A DNA stretch of 64,000 bases, taken from positions 1 to 64,000 of the forward strand of contig JAHAGQ010000006.1 in assembly GCA_018373675.1 (NCBI GenBank), given 5' to 3'. Each line of letters begins with the position of its first letter. Position 1 is the first letter of the stretch. The notes under the pieces are model-generated. The model saw only the letters and a list, made by a program, of their open reading frames with translations. It ran no database searches and was not told the origin of the DNA. The stretch comes from Collinsella sp. (lineage in GTDB: Bacteria; Actinomycetota; Coriobacteriia; Coriobacteriales; Coriobacteriaceae). A program made the translations under genes and the position numbers. Below are positions 1 through 10,200 of this stretch, piece by piece.

Positions 1-250
1 GTTCAGCATCAGGGTAGCGCTGCGACGCGGAAATCGCGCGCCGTTGCCGCGCCCCGCAGTGCCCGCTTCCCCCAAGGACAATTATCAGTGCAGGTAGACG
101 AATCGGTCATTATCGGAAAATCCAGATATGGTCGAGGTATACCGATTCATCGTAGTAAACCGGCATAGTTTTGGACGAACAACCCCATACGGATAGCCTC
201 ATTGACCCAACAGCCGCAAAATGATCCGTTTCCCCCATCCCCTTGGGATC
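1..250. other. No gene seen at window edge
   Basis: I see no convincing coding frame, RNA gene or repeat here. The stretch lies downstream of the minus-strand fhs gene and may be the intergenic edge of a neighbour outside the window. Confidence 0.4.
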
Positions 251-288
251 AAAAAAGCCCCGACGGGCCTTGGTTGGCGCGGCGGGGC
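251..288 (-). terminator. Rho-independent terminator of fhs
   Basis: Read on the minus strand, a GC-rich stem (GCCCCGCCG pairing with CGTCGGGGC) is followed directly by a run of six T. It lies about 25 bases past the fhs stop, as expected for its transcript end. Confidence 0.8.
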
Positions 289-313
289 GGACAAGCGGCT
301 ATGAGTAGCAGGC

Positions 314-1981
314 TTAGAACAGGCCGGTGATGTTGCCGTCGTTGTCGACGTCGATGTTCTCGGCCGCGGGAACCTTGGGCAGGCCAGGCATGGTCAGAAC
401 GCTGCCGGTCAGCGCGACCACAAAGTGGGCACCGGCGGAAACCTTGAGCTCGCGCACGGTGATGCGGAAGCCCTCGGGAGCGCCCAGCGCCTTGGCGTTG
501 TCGCTAAAGCTGTACTGCGTCTTGGCCACGCACACCGGCAGGTTGCCAAAGCCGTTCTCGCGTAGCTCGGCGAGCTGGCGCTTGGCAGCCGGCGTAAAGT
601 CGACGCCGTCGGCGCGGTAGACCTTGGTGGCAACGGCCTCGAGGGCGTCGGCCACATCGGCACCGTCCTCGTAGGCAAACTTGAGCTCGCTCGGCTGCTC
701 AATCAGGCGCATGACCTCATCGGCCAGCTCGAGCGCGCCCTCGCCGCCCTTGGCCCAGACCTCGGAAAGCTTAACGTTAACGCCGAGCTTCTGGCACTCG
801 GACTCGATGAGCTCGAGTTCGGCCTCGGTGTCCGTCGGGAAGCGGTTGATGGCGACCACACAGGGAAGACCATAGACGTTCTGGATATTGTCAACGTGAC
901 GCAGCAGGTTGGGCATGCCGGCCTTGAGGGCCTCGAGGTTCTCGTCGTTAAGGTTGGCCTTGGCAACGCCGCCGTTGTACTTAAGCGCGCGGGCGGTGGC
1001 GACAATCACGACGGCGCTGGGGCGGACGCCCGTCATGCGGCACTTGATGTCGAGGAACTTCTCGGCACCCAAATCGGCGCCGAAACCGGCCTCGGTAATG
1101 GCGACATCGCCAAAGCGCATAGCCATGCGCGTAGCCATGATGGAGTTGCAGCCGTGGGCGATGTTGGCGAAGGGGCCGCCGTGGACAAACGCGGGCGTAC
1201 CCTCAAGCGTCTGCACCAGGTTGGGCTTGAGCGCATCCTTAAGCAGCGCAGCCATGGCGCCCTGAGCCTTGAGGTCGCGGGCGCGGACGGGCTCGCCGGC
1301 AAAGCTGTAGCCGACGACGATCTCGCCCAGGCGCTCCTTGAGGTCATTGATACTCGTGGACAGGCACAGGATCGCCATGACCTCGGAGGCAACGGTGATA
1401 TCGAAGCCGTCCTCGCGCGGCACGCCCTGAGCCTTGCCGCCAATGCCGTCGATAACGTGGCGCAGCTGGCGGTCGTTCATGTCGACGACGCGCTTCCAGG
1501 TGATGCGCTTAACATCGATACCGAGCTGGTTGCCTTGCTGAATATGGTTGTCGAGCATGGCAGCCAGCAGGTTATTGGCGGCGCCAATAGCATGGAAGTC
1601 GCCGGTAAAGTGCAGGTTGATATCCTCCATGGGGATGACCTGAGCCCAGCCGCCGCCGGCGGCGCCGCCCTTTACGCCAAAGACGGGACCGAGCGAAGGC
1701 TCACGCAGGGCCACAGCGCTCTTGACGCCGCGACGGCGCAAACCATCGGCCAGACCGATAGTCGTGGTGGTCTTGCCCTCGCCGGCGGGCGTGGGATTGA
1801 TAGCGGTCACGAGGACGAGCTTGGCCTGGTGATCGGTCGGCTCGTTGAGCAGTGAATAGTCAACCTTAGCCTTGTCGAAGCCATACGGAATCAGGTGCTT
1901 TACGTCGACGCCGGCGTTCTTAGCCACCTCGGTAATGGGCAGCGGCGTGACGGAACGTGCGATTTCGATGTCAGTAGGCAT
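314..1981 (-). CDS. fhs: Formate--tetrahydrofolate ligase
   Basis: This enzyme joins formate to tetrahydrofolate at the cost of ATP, giving 10-formyl-THF for purine and fMet-tRNA synthesis and for the folate branch of one-carbon metabolism. It is cytosolic. The protein has 555 residues, the usual family length (about 555-560). The P-loop region reads TPAGEGKTTTTIGL near residue 70, and a glycine-rich stretch (GVKGGAAGGG) follows. I chose the ATG at 1981 over a longer upstream frame because AAAGGA sits just before it and the protein then begins MPTDIEIA, as in other Fhs proteins. It stands alone with its own terminator and a possible promoter. Confidence 0.96.
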   Translation of the reverse strand: MPTDIEIARSVTPLPITEVAKNAGVDVKHLIPYGFDKAKVDYSLLNEPTDHQAKLVLVTAINPTPAGEGKTTTTIGLADGLRRRGVKSAVALREPSLGPVFGVKGGAAGGGWAQVIPMEDINLHFTGDFHAIGAANNLLAAMLDNHIQQGNQLGIDVKRITWKRVVDMNDRQLRHVIDGIGGKAQGVPREDGFDITVASEVMAILCLSTSINDLKERLGEIVVGYSFAGEPVRARDLKAQGAMAALLKDALKPNLVQTLEGTPAFVHGGPFANIAHGCNSIMATRMAMRFGDVAITEAGFGADLGAEKFLDIKCRMTGVRPSAVVIVATARALKYNGGVAKANLNDENLEALKAGMPNLLRHVDNIQNVYGLPCVVAINRFPTDTEAELELIESECQKLGVNVKLSEVWAKGGEGALELADEVMRLIEQPSELKFAYEDGADVADALEAVATKVYRADGVDFTPAAKRQLAELRENGFGNLPVCVAKTQYSFSDNAKALGAPEGFRITVRELKVSAGAHFVVALTGSVLTMPGLPKVPAAENIDVDNDGNITGLF

Positions 1982-2021
1982 GGGCGGTCCTTTCGTTACC
2001 GAATGAGAAAAAGACCATTTC

Positions 2022-2049
2022 AGCATAGCACGGGCGCGCAATAGTAAAA
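2022..2049 (-). promoter_or_regulatory. Possible sigma-70-type promoter of fhs
   Basis: On the minus strand TTTTAC and TATGCT are separated by 16 bases, about 40 bases upstream of the fhs start. The -10 is fair and the -35 weak. No riboswitch was recognised in this leader. Confidence 0.4.
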
Positions 2050-2127
2050 CACCCGTAACCGATGAATGGCGATATGTTTATCCAATGCTCAGCGATAGCC
2101 TACAGACCAGCCAAAACAAACCCGCCT

Positions 2128-3195
2128 CTAAACGGCTGGCTCGATGCCCAAGTGCTCAAAGGTGCGCAAGGTTGCCTGACGGCCCTGGGGCGTGCGAATC
2201 ATCAAGCCGCACTGCAGCAGGTAGGGCTCATAGACATCCTCGAGCGTACCCGGGTCCTCGCCCACCGCGCTGGCAAGGGTCGTCAAACCCACGGCACGAC
2301 CAGAGAACGTCTTGGCAAGCGTCTCCAAGATACGAATGTCCATCCAGTCCAGACCAAGCTCATCAATCTCGAAGAACTCGAGTGCCTGACGGCAAATATC
2401 AAGCTCAATAGGACCGTTGCCGCGCACCTGCGCATAGTCGCGCACGCGCTTGAGCAGACGGTTGGCCAAGCGCGGCGTACCGCGCGAGCGCGAGCCGATC
2501 TCGAGCGCGCTGGGATGGTCGATCGTCACGCCCAGGATGGTCGCCGAACGCGTCACAATCTGGGCGAGCTCCTCGACCGTGTAGTAGTCCAGGCGATACG
2601 AAATGCCAAAGCGGTCGCGTAGCGGGCCCGTGAGCATACCCGAGCGGGTCGTTGCCGCCACCAGCGTAAACTTGGGAATATCCAGGCGAATCGAACGTGC
2701 GGCCGGACCCTTACCGATAACGATATCGAGCGCAAAGTCCTCCATCGCGGGATACAGGACCTCCTCGACCGAACGGTTCAGACGGTGGATCTCATCGATA
2801 AACAGCACGTCACCCGGCTGCAAGTTAGTCAGGATGGCCGCCAGGTCACCGGTACGCGCAATAGCGGGGCCGCTCGTCGTCTTGATCTGAGCGCCCAGCT
2901 CGTTGGCGATAACCGTGGCCAGCGTGGTCTTGCCCAGGCCCGGAGGGCCCGAGAAAATCACGTGGTCGAGCGTCTCGCCACGGCTCTGCGCTGCCTCGAT
3001 CAGCACGCGCAGACTCTGTTTGATATGCTCCTGACCGCAGTAGTCGTCTAGGCGCTGGGGACGCAGGGTACGGTCGACATCGAGGTCTTCGGGCGTCAGC
3101 TCCGAGCCCACCATGCGCTCACCGTGCGCCATGGATGCCGCCGGCGAGTTGCCGGGCGTCGCCCACAGGTCCTGAGAGTCATCGGCTTCCCACAT
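2128..3195 (-). CDS. ruvB: Holliday junction branch-migration helicase RuvB
   Basis: RuvB is the hexameric AAA+ motor that, with RuvA, drives branch migration of Holliday junctions in recombinational repair. Visible motifs are Walker A GPPGLGKTTLA, Walker B LFIDEIHRL, and the sensor/arginine-finger region TRSGMLTGPLRDRFG, followed by the winged-helix C-terminus. The 355-residue length is normal. The ruvA stop and the ruvB start share bases (TGATG), so translation is probably coupled. A GTG one codon earlier is an alternative start. It is last in a ruvC-ruvA-ruvB operon. Confidence 0.97.
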   Translation of the reverse strand: MWEADDSQDLWATPGNSPAASMAHGERMVGSELTPEDLDVDRTLRPQRLDDYCGQEHIKQSLRVLIEAAQSRGETLDHVIFSGPPGLGKTTLATVIANELGAQIKTTSGPAIARTGDLAAILTNLQPGDVLFIDEIHRLNRSVEEVLYPAMEDFALDIVIGKGPAARSIRLDIPKFTLVAATTRSGMLTGPLRDRFGISYRLDYYTVEELAQIVTRSATILGVTIDHPSALEIGSRSRGTPRLANRLLKRVRDYAQVRGNGPIELDICRQALEFFEIDELGLDWMDIRILETLAKTFSGRAVGLTTLASAVGEDPGTLEDVYEPYLLQCGLMIRTPQGRQATLRTFEHLGIEPAV

Positions 3196-3815
3196 CACGC
3201 ATCCATTCCGAGTCGCTTAAGCGCCGCGCCGAGCAAATCCTCGACACGCATATCCTGCCCATCATACCCGCTCAGGGCAACCTCGGTCTCCTGCGGGCTA
3301 AAGCCCATGGAAAGGAGCGCCGCGCGGGCGTCATCGATCGCCGAGGGAGCGGCAGCGGGAACCGGCATCGCAACCTGACCGGGGATTACGTCGACCGGAA
3401 CAAAGCCCTTGTCCTTGGCAAAGGTACTCTTGAGCTCCAAGATAAGGCGCTGGGCGGTCTTTTTGCCCACACCGGGAACCTTGGCCATGCCCTTGTCGTC
3501 CTCGGCCATCACCAGGGAATACAGCTGCCCCACGGTATAGGTGGAGAGCACGGCGAGCGCCAAGCGCGGGCCAACGCCCGAGACGGAAACGAGCCGATCG
3601 AACATCGTGCGCTCGTCCTTGGAGGCAAAGCCAAAAAGCGTCATGGCGTCCTCGCGCACCTGCATGCGGGTATAGAGGCGAACCTCACCGCCGGGCGTAG
3701 GCAGCGTGGCGGCAGTGCTGCCCGAAATACCGAGCTCAAAGCCCACGCCCGACACATCGACGACAGCAGAGCTCATCGTGGCCTCGACAAGCGTTCCATG
3801 GAGCTGAGAGATCAT
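3195..3815 (-). CDS. ruvA: Holliday junction DNA-binding protein RuvA
   Basis: RuvA is the tetrameric junction-binding partner of RuvB. The N-terminal OB-fold part starts MISQLHGTLVE. The central helix-hairpin-helix pair includes VSGVGPRLALAVL and VPGVGKKTAQRLI, and domain III at the end (AALLSMGFSPQE) contacts RuvB. The length of 206 residues is typical. Its ATG overlaps the ruvC stop by one base, and its stop overlaps the ruvB start, so all three genes are one translationally coupled unit. Confidence 0.97.
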   Translation of the reverse strand: MISQLHGTLVEATMSSAVVDVSGVGFELGISGSTAATLPTPGGEVRLYTRMQVREDAMTLFGFASKDERTMFDRLVSVSGVGPRLALAVLSTYTVGQLYSLVMAEDDKGMAKVPGVGKKTAQRLILELKSTFAKDKGFVPVDVIPGQVAMPVPAAAPSAIDDARAALLSMGFSPQETEVALSGYDGQDMRVEDLLGAALKRLGMDA

Positions 3816-4336
3816 CAGTATCCGGTTCCTCTCTGTTGATAGAACTCGCCGCCGGTAAGCGCCCGGGTGCGGCTTAGGTTAACGTGACAGATGGCGCAGG
3901 CCAGGGCATCGGCGGCATGGTCTGGGTGAGGGTCGTGATCGAGCTGCGTGAGCGTGCGCACCATGTAGGCAACCTGCCGTTTATCTGCGGCACCGGTGCC
4001 CACCACGGCCTGCTTGATCTGCATGGGCGTGTATTCGCCAATCTCGAGCGCGCATTCCGAAAGCGCCACGAGCGCAGCACCGCGGGCATGCGCCGTAGGA
4101 ATGGCCGAGCGGACGTTGGCGCCAAAGTAGATGCTCTCGATAGCCGCGGTATCGGGACGGTAGCGTTCGACGACGCCCTTGAGGTCGCGGGCGATATGCG
4201 ACAGGCGCACCGCGAGCGGGCTGCCCGCGCTGGTCTCGATACAACCGTAGGCACGGCAGCGAACCTCGCCACGTCGCTCCTCGATAATCCCCCAGCCCGT
4301 ATGGGCCAAACCGGGGTCGATACCCAAAATGACCAA
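3815..4336 (-). CDS. ruvC: Crossover junction endodeoxyribonuclease RuvC
   Basis: RuvC is the dimeric Holliday-junction resolvase that makes paired nicks. The four acidic catalytic positions of the RNase H-like fold are visible: D in GIDPGLAHTGWG near residue 7, E in AIESIYFG, and two D in the C-terminal DHAADALACAICH. The protein has 173 residues, normal for the family. It is the first gene of ruvCAB. A LexA-type box about 55 bases upstream indicates SOS control. Confidence 0.96.
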   Translation of the reverse strand: MVILGIDPGLAHTGWGIIEERRGEVRCRAYGCIETSAGSPLAVRLSHIARDLKGVVERYRPDTAAIESIYFGANVRSAIPTAHARGAALVALSECALEIGEYTPMQIKQAVVGTGAADKRQVAYMVRTLTQLDHDPHPDHAADALACAICHVNLSRTRALTGGEFYQQRGTGY

Positions 4337-4391
4337 GCCGACCTCCCCTCGTCACAAGCACAGCGCAAGGCAAGGCCCCGCGCATCATTCA

Positions 4392-4404
4392 CGAACGTCT
4401 GTTC
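4392..4404 (-). promoter_or_regulatory. LexA (SOS) box upstream of ruvC
   Basis: CGAACGTCTGTTC matches the Gram-positive/actinobacterial LexA operator CGAAC-N4-GTTC. It lies just downstream of a possible -10 (TATTCT on the minus strand, 4406-4411), where bound LexA would block transcription of ruvCAB. The match is seen directly. LexA binding is inferred. Confidence 0.65.
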
Positions 4405-4472
4405 TAGAATAACACAACGCCAGCCCCATACGTCAGCCGAGATTGAATTGTAGGTTGAGCATACGCAAGCGA

Positions 4473-4570
4473 GCGCCCGCCAGAGCGAGCAAGGTGCCTT
4501 GAAAGAGGAGGGCATTGACCTGGCGGTCATGCCCGACGATTGAAAGGCAGATTGCCGCTCTGGCGGGCGC
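4473..4570. repeat. Long bulged hairpin between ruvC and the NadE-like gene
   Basis: Perfect 15-base arms (GCGCCCGCCAGAGCG and its complement at 4556-4570) enclose a second helix, GCCTT/AAGGC, and an inner hairpin, GGGCA..GACC/GGTC..TGCCC, around a four-base loop. The result is one nested, interrupted stem of about 98 bases. It could be a structured RNA, a transcript end for the NadE-like gene, or a mobile palindrome. No U-tract follows directly. Confidence 0.5.
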
Positions 4571-4578
4571 GCAGCGAC

Positions 4579-6564
4579 CTAGTTTTGAGAGAAGAATGGG
4601 AATTGCCTCGGATCCACCGGCGGATGCGGCATCGGACCACCCTGGGGCCCACCTTGCGGGCCGCCCTGACCGCCCATCATCTTATCGATGGCGTCCTGAA
4701 CCTCGCCCTCGAACTTTTTCATTCCCTCGTGCAAACGACGCTGACCGTCCTCGGAGCGCAGCTCCTCCATTTGCTCGGGCGAAATACCCAGTAGCTCGCC
4801 CAGCACGCCCATCATCTCGTTTCGCACGCGCTCGCTCGTATCCTCGTCAGCAAAACGGCGCACCTCGGCGCGCGCCAGCGAATCGACCGTCATACGCTCC
4901 TTGCCGTTAAGCCCCAGGTCGGACCACGCGAGCATATACGGCCAGGCACGCTCGGCAAACGAACGGGCCGAGACGATCGGCGCCATCGGCAACATGCGGC
5001 GGGCAGCCTCACCCTGTCGAACGAGCATCAGCAGCAGCGAGCAAGCCTCAGGCTTGCCAGCGGCCATCGGGATGTCGTCGAAAGCTCGATTGCGGTCCAC
5101 GTGCGCCTCGAGCGCGCCATCGACCTCACCCGGCTCAAGCCCGCCGAGCAGCTGTGCCGCGCGGTCGAGCATATCGACCGGACCGTCGATCGTCGAGAGC
5201 GCTTGCGCCAGCACGCGCTCCATGCAATCCTCCACCGCGTTGAGCGTCACGAGCTCTTGGGGCACCACGGCAGACGTGCGGTTGCGCACACGTGCCACAA
5301 ACTCAAGCGTCGACAGGTACACATCGCCAAAGGGCGCAAAGTCGCCCTGGTAGCCGCCGCAAAGCGCCGGCGCCGCCAGCGCATACTCGGTTTTGGACAG
5401 CGGGCTCAGCGCCATCGCACCCAGCTCGAGCGCCGTGTCCTCCAGCATGAGGCCCAGCGTGCGCGAGCGCAGACGCTCGGCATCGCCCGCCGACACGTCG
5501 CGATCGAGCACACGCGCCGCATCCGGTGCATCGCGCTCGACGGTGCGAATGTGCAAACGCTCGGCGATGGCACGGACGGCGGCACAGCGGGCAGCCTCGG
5601 CCTCCTCCTGCGCCGGCGTAAAGATACGGTTGCGCCCCAGCACCAGGCCAATTACGTTACGCGAACCCAGAGCGTCAACGGCCAGCGCCGCCAGCAGGGA
5701 TGACGGCAGGTCACCCTCGAGTGCCACCACAGCACGCGACGCACCGTGGGCCCGAGCGTTGTCGCGCACGGCGAGCACCAGCGCCTGCCACAACCACTCC
5801 TCGGAACGGAACTCGGGCAGTTCGTGATCTTCCAGGGCATCGAGCATCACGCCGCGCTGAATCTCCTGAACCAGCAGGCTCTCCTCAAAACACGGCGCCT
5901 GGGCCACCACGCGACCGCAGTCGTCGAGCACAAACGAACCGCCGGTATACACCGACTCGTCATAGGCACCGACCGGCGCCATGCAGGCAAACCACACGCT
6001 GCGCTTGGATGCGATCTTGCGGTAGGCGCCGCTGCGAACGGCGGCAATGGCGGCAGTCTCGCGGTCGGTCATGTCAAACGCGTTGAATTGGAAATACGCG
6101 ATGAGGTCGACGCCGGTCGGCAACATCTCGAGCTCGCGGTCCAAGTCAAAAATCACGGCGATGCGCACGCCGTCCACGTCGAACACCGGCGGCGCCCAAC
6201 GCGTGTCGTTGTTCTCGCCACGCTGCAAGGCAATGCTCGAACGCGCCGGCACCACATGACCGTCCTTGAGCATCATGTAGTCGAGCAGCGGCTGGCCTTC
6301 AAACGAAACCGCCGCGGGCACGATGCAGATCATGTCAAGCTCCTGGATACGCTCGGCGACACCAGTCAAGCCGGCAAGCATGTCGTGCTCAAAGTCGGCA
6401 GCGCCCACCAGGCCACCGGGCATGGCGCCCATAAAGAGCGGAGCTGGAACGCACAGCACGCGCGCTCCGCGCTCGTGGGCCAGACGAGCCTGGTCCTCGA
6501 TGCGGCCGCAAATGCCCTCAATATCACCCAGGCGCATATCGATCTGTGCAAGCGCGAGCTTCAT
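4579..6564 (-). CDS. NAD+ synthetase-like protein, probably catalytically inactive
   Basis: The layout copies glutamine-dependent NAD+ synthetase: a nitrilase-like N-half (MKLALAQIDMRLGDIEG) and an ATP-pyrophosphatase-like C-half (SSLLAALAVDALGSRNVIG, then KTEYALAAPALCGG). All the catalytic signatures are altered. The nitrilase Glu motif (FPEL) reads VPAP, the Lys region reads VPARSSI, the Cys motif (ICED) reads IFDL, and the PP-loop SGGxDS reads EGDLPS. I therefore expect neither glutaminase nor adenylation activity. The C-terminus adds about 130 residues ending in a GGPQGGPQGGP proline/glycine tail. The protein has 661 residues. The start at 6564 has GGAAAGGG before it. The family link is confident by pattern. 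The inactivity is inferred and the role unknown. Confidence 0.75.
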   Translation of the reverse strand: MKLALAQIDMRLGDIEGICGRIEDQARLAHERGARVLCVPAPLFMGAMPGGLVGAADFEHDMLAGLTGVAERIQELDMICIVPAAVSFEGQPLLDYMMLKDGHVVPARSSIALQRGENNDTRWAPPVFDVDGVRIAVIFDLDRELEMLPTGVDLIAYFQFNAFDMTDRETAAIAAVRSGAYRKIASKRSVWFACMAPVGAYDESVYTGGSFVLDDCGRVVAQAPCFEESLLVQEIQRGVMLDALEDHELPEFRSEEWLWQALVLAVRDNARAHGASRAVVALEGDLPSSLLAALAVDALGSRNVIGLVLGRNRIFTPAQEEAEAARCAAVRAIAERLHIRTVERDAPDAARVLDRDVSAGDAERLRSRTLGLMLEDTALELGAMALSPLSKTEYALAAPALCGGYQGDFAPFGDVYLSTLEFVARVRNRTSAVVPQELVTLNAVEDCMERVLAQALSTIDGPVDMLDRAAQLLGGLEPGEVDGALEAHVDRNRAFDDIPMAAGKPEACSLLLMLVRQGEAARRMLPMAPIVSARSFAERAWPYMLAWSDLGLNGKERMTVDSLARAEVRRFADEDTSERVRNEMMGVLGELLGISPEQMEELRSEDGQRRLHEGMKKFEGEVQDAIDKMMGGQGGPQGGPQGGPMPHPPVDPRQFPFFSQN

Positions 6565-6681
6565 GGCCCAGCCCTTTCCGTCGTAAACCATCGAAATCGT
6601 AGTAAAAGCGCCGGCCGCATAATGCAGTCGGCGCTTGCATGTGCATATGCTAGCTATGATACCCCGAGCGGGGACGCGCTC

Positions 6682-7044
6682 CTAGAATGTCGCGGACCAC
6701 AGCCCGTGCAGGTTGCAGTAGGCATAGACGGTACCGGTCTTGGAGCCGCCCGCGAAAAACGTCGCGGGCTTCATGCCGGGCTGGAGGTAATGGACCTCCA
6801 GACGGCCCTCGGCCTCAAGGGCGATCCACTCAATGTAGTGCTCGGGCAGGCTGGGGTGCTCGACCGAGCCAACGCGTGCGCGAATCACGTGACCGTCGCG
6901 CTCGGTCTCGACGACGGGCACGTGCTTCTCGTGCGCCGCGTCCTCAGTATTTGCGGTCAGCTCCGTGCAACCGGCAGGGGTCGCAACGCCGTCGCCAAGG
7001 GCAGCGATGAGCTTACCGTCGGGGTCCTTAAAGAATTTCGCCAT
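6682..7044 (-). CDS. Superoxide reductase (neelaredoxin/class II type)
   Basis: This 120-residue protein would reduce superoxide to hydrogen peroxide in the cytosol using a mononuclear iron centre, a common oxygen defence in anaerobes. The ligand pattern is clear: His in EKHVPVVE (with the conserved Lys), HPSLPEHYIEWI supplying two His, and C/H in AYCNLHGLW. The N-terminal desulforedoxin Cys4 site is absent, so it is the one-iron type. The start at 7044 is preceded by AAAGGAGAA. A longer upstream frame is rejected because it has no family similarity. Confidence 0.93.
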   Translation of the reverse strand: MAKFFKDPDGKLIAALGDGVATPAGCTELTANTEDAAHEKHVPVVETERDGHVIRARVGSVEHPSLPEHYIEWIALEAEGRLEVHYLQPGMKPATFFAGGSKTGTVYAYCNLHGLWSATF

Positions 7045-7209
7045 GATGTTCTCCTTTGCTGATGTGCCAATGTTCTTGATGGTTCTTATGCCCAAAGGCA
7101 GACAAACCATCCACGGCATTGCAAATGAACACATAACGGATCAGGCAAGCGGTCGGGCCAAAATGCGTCGACCGTCCTGTCCGCTCCAGCAGTCCCACCC
7201 CGCGCGCGG

Positions 7210-10200
7210 CTAGCGACCGTCGCCACCGAGCAGCGCCAGAACATCCTCGCGCGTAAACAGTGCCGACGAGATACCATCGCCGCCGAGCACGCTGTTGACC
7301 AGATCGCGCTTGGACTCCTGCATCTGCATAATGCGCTCCTCGATCGTATCCTTGGCGATGAGTTTGTACACGGTCACGGTGTGCTGCTGGCCAATGCGGT
7401 GGGCGCGGTCGGTCGCCTGGTCCTGTGCCGCCACGTTCCACCACGGGTCGTAGTGGATGACCACGTCGGCGGCCGTCAAATTGAGACCCACGCCGCCCGC
7501 CTTGAGCGAAATCAAGAACACCGGCACCTCGCCCGCCTGGAACTGCGCAACCATCTTGGCGCGGCTCTCCTTAGACGATGCGCCCGTAAGCTTAAGGAAG
7601 GCGATATCCTCCTTTGCCAGGCGCTTGCCGATGATATCGAGCATGCCCGTAAACTGGCTGAACAGCAAGATGCGATGACCGCCGTCGAGCGCGCCGTGCA
7701 CGAGCTCCATGCACGTATCGAGCTTGGCGCTTCCCGCCTTGTAGTCCGCATAGTGCAGATGCGGGTCGCAGCAAATCTGACGCAGCTTGGTGAGCTCGGC
7801 AAGTACCTTGAGCTTGTCTTTCTTAAACTCCCCGGCCTCGCGGTGCTGCACTTGCTGGGCGATGCGGTCTTGGTTGGCCAGGTAAAGCTTGCGCTGTTCG
7901 CCGGTGAGCTGCGCCATCACCGTATCCTCGATTTTCTCGGGCAGGTCGGCCACCACGTCTTCCTTAACGCGACGCAGCACAAACGGCGATACGAGCGCCT
8001 GCAGACGAGCGGCACTATCGCCCTCGGCATGCTCGACGGGACTCTCAAAGCGCTTGGCAAATGAGTCGCGCGTGCCCAGAAGGCCCGGCATCAAAAAGTC
8101 GAAGATGCTCCAGAGCTCGGACAAGCGGTTTTCAATGGGCGTGCCCGTCAGAGCAAAGCGCACGCCGGCCGGCAGGCGCTTGGCAGCGCGGGCCACCTGG
8201 GTGAGTGGGTTTTTAATGTACTGGGCTTCGTCGAGCACCACGCGGGCAAAGTCCTGCTCGACGTATTCGTCGATGTCGCGGCGCATGAGGTCATACGACG
8301 TCACGACCACGTTATGCTCGGCCACGCCGGCAATCTGCACGCGGCGCTGCGCCTTGGCGCCCACGATGGCGCACACATCAAGCGAGGGGGCAAAGCGCTC
8401 CAGCTCGGCAGTCCAGTTGTACACGAGCGACGCGGGGCATACCACGAGCGTGGGCTTGGTATCCCCCGCCTCCACGCGCGCCAGAATGTGCGCAATCATC
8501 TGCAGTGTTTTGCCCAGGCCCATATCGTCGGCCAAGATGCCGCCAAGGCCCAGATGCTCGAGCGAACCGAGCCACTGGTAGCCGTCAATCTGGTAGCCAC
8601 GCAGCGTGGCCTTAAGCGAGGCGGGCACCGTAAAGTCCATCTTGCCGAGCGTGTCCAGGCGCTCGACGGTACGGCGGAACGCGGCGTCGCGATCAGCCTC
8701 GAGCGCCGGCGTGCGCTCGAGCATGCTGTCGACAAAAAGGGTACTCGACGCGGGAAGCGACACGCCGTCGAGCAGGTCGACAGCATCGACGCCCAAGTCC
8801 TCGGCAAGGCCAAACGCAGCGCGGGCACCTTCATCCAGGCGAACGATGTCGCCGGACGTAAGTCGCGCGAACGTCTGGTGGCGCTTGTAGGAGTCGAGGT
8901 AGATGGCAAGGTCTGCCGCCGAAAGGCCGCTTGCGCCCAGTTCGACGTCGAGCAAGTTGCTCTTGACGGTGGCGCGCACCGAAAGCTTGGGCGCGGGGCG
9001 TACCGAGATCTGGCGCAGGCGATCGCTGAGCATGACCTCGCCCAGCTCGGACAGGGCAGACAGGCCCTCGGTCAGCAAGTGGAACAGGCGGGCGTCGTCG
9101 CGTTCCTCAAACGCCAGGCCGCCCTCGTAGAAATCGAAGTACAGGGCCGCCGTGTCCATAACGCGAAACTCCGCCACCGTATCGCGGGGCGGCACGCCGG
9201 GGCGTTGTTCTTCGAAAGGACTGCCCGGAGCACCAAGACTAAAGAGATCCGCCGACCAATCGCCGTAGGTCACCGTAATCTTGCAGGTCACAAGACCATC
9301 GTCGACGCCAATCGCCATGGCAAAACTCGGCTTGGGCGCCACGGCGTCAAGTACGGCGGGAGCGGTCAGGTCGGTGTAGTCGCGCAAGATAGGCAGCGCC
9401 ATGCGGCAGAACTCGCCCACCTGGTCGGCGGCGATATGGACCGGTGTGCGGCAGGGCAACAAGTGCGAAAGGAACGGCGCCGCATGTTGGGCAAACGCCG
9501 TGTCGGTACGGCGCGCGCGGCGCGTATCGACCAGATAGGCTGCGTCGCTCGCGACAAAGCAATGCGTATCGGCCGGAAGGCGCAAGTCGTAGCTGCCTCC
9601 CGCCGCCGGTGCAATCTTGGCGGCAAGGAGCGGCGGGCGCTTGGCCGGGACTTCACCCTCCCCCTGCGGCGACGGCTCGACTTCCACCTCGTAGGAGCGA
9701 TGCGTCGTCGTCCCCCGCGACCAAGCGGGCTCAAAGGACAGGGTCCTGCCACACAGCAGGTCCAGCACGGACACGACGGAATACTCGGATACCGGCAACT
9801 GACGCTCGGCGACAAAGCCGCTGCGGGCAAAGTCATACGATGCCGAGCGCGAGCTCGTAATATCGCCTAGGTAGGCGACCGTCATTGCGATAAAGTCGAG
9901 CAGCTTTGTCGACACGTCATCGAAAGCCTCGGGCACATGGGCAAACGTAAGCTTCTTGCCATAGGAGAACGTACCGCCGCGCACATAGGCATCGGCCATG
10001 CCGTCGATATCCTTAACCACGTAGGACACCGAACCGCAGCGAATGCGAAACTCGAGCGCCCAGTTAAAACGATCGGCAAACAGCGGATTGTAGTACGGCA
10101 CCAGCGAGGGCTCCAGCACCGCTTTGGGCGCATCGGGGTCAATGGTGCCGGCGAGCTTGCGACGCATGGCCACGAGCTCGTCCATGCGCGCGTCCGAAAG

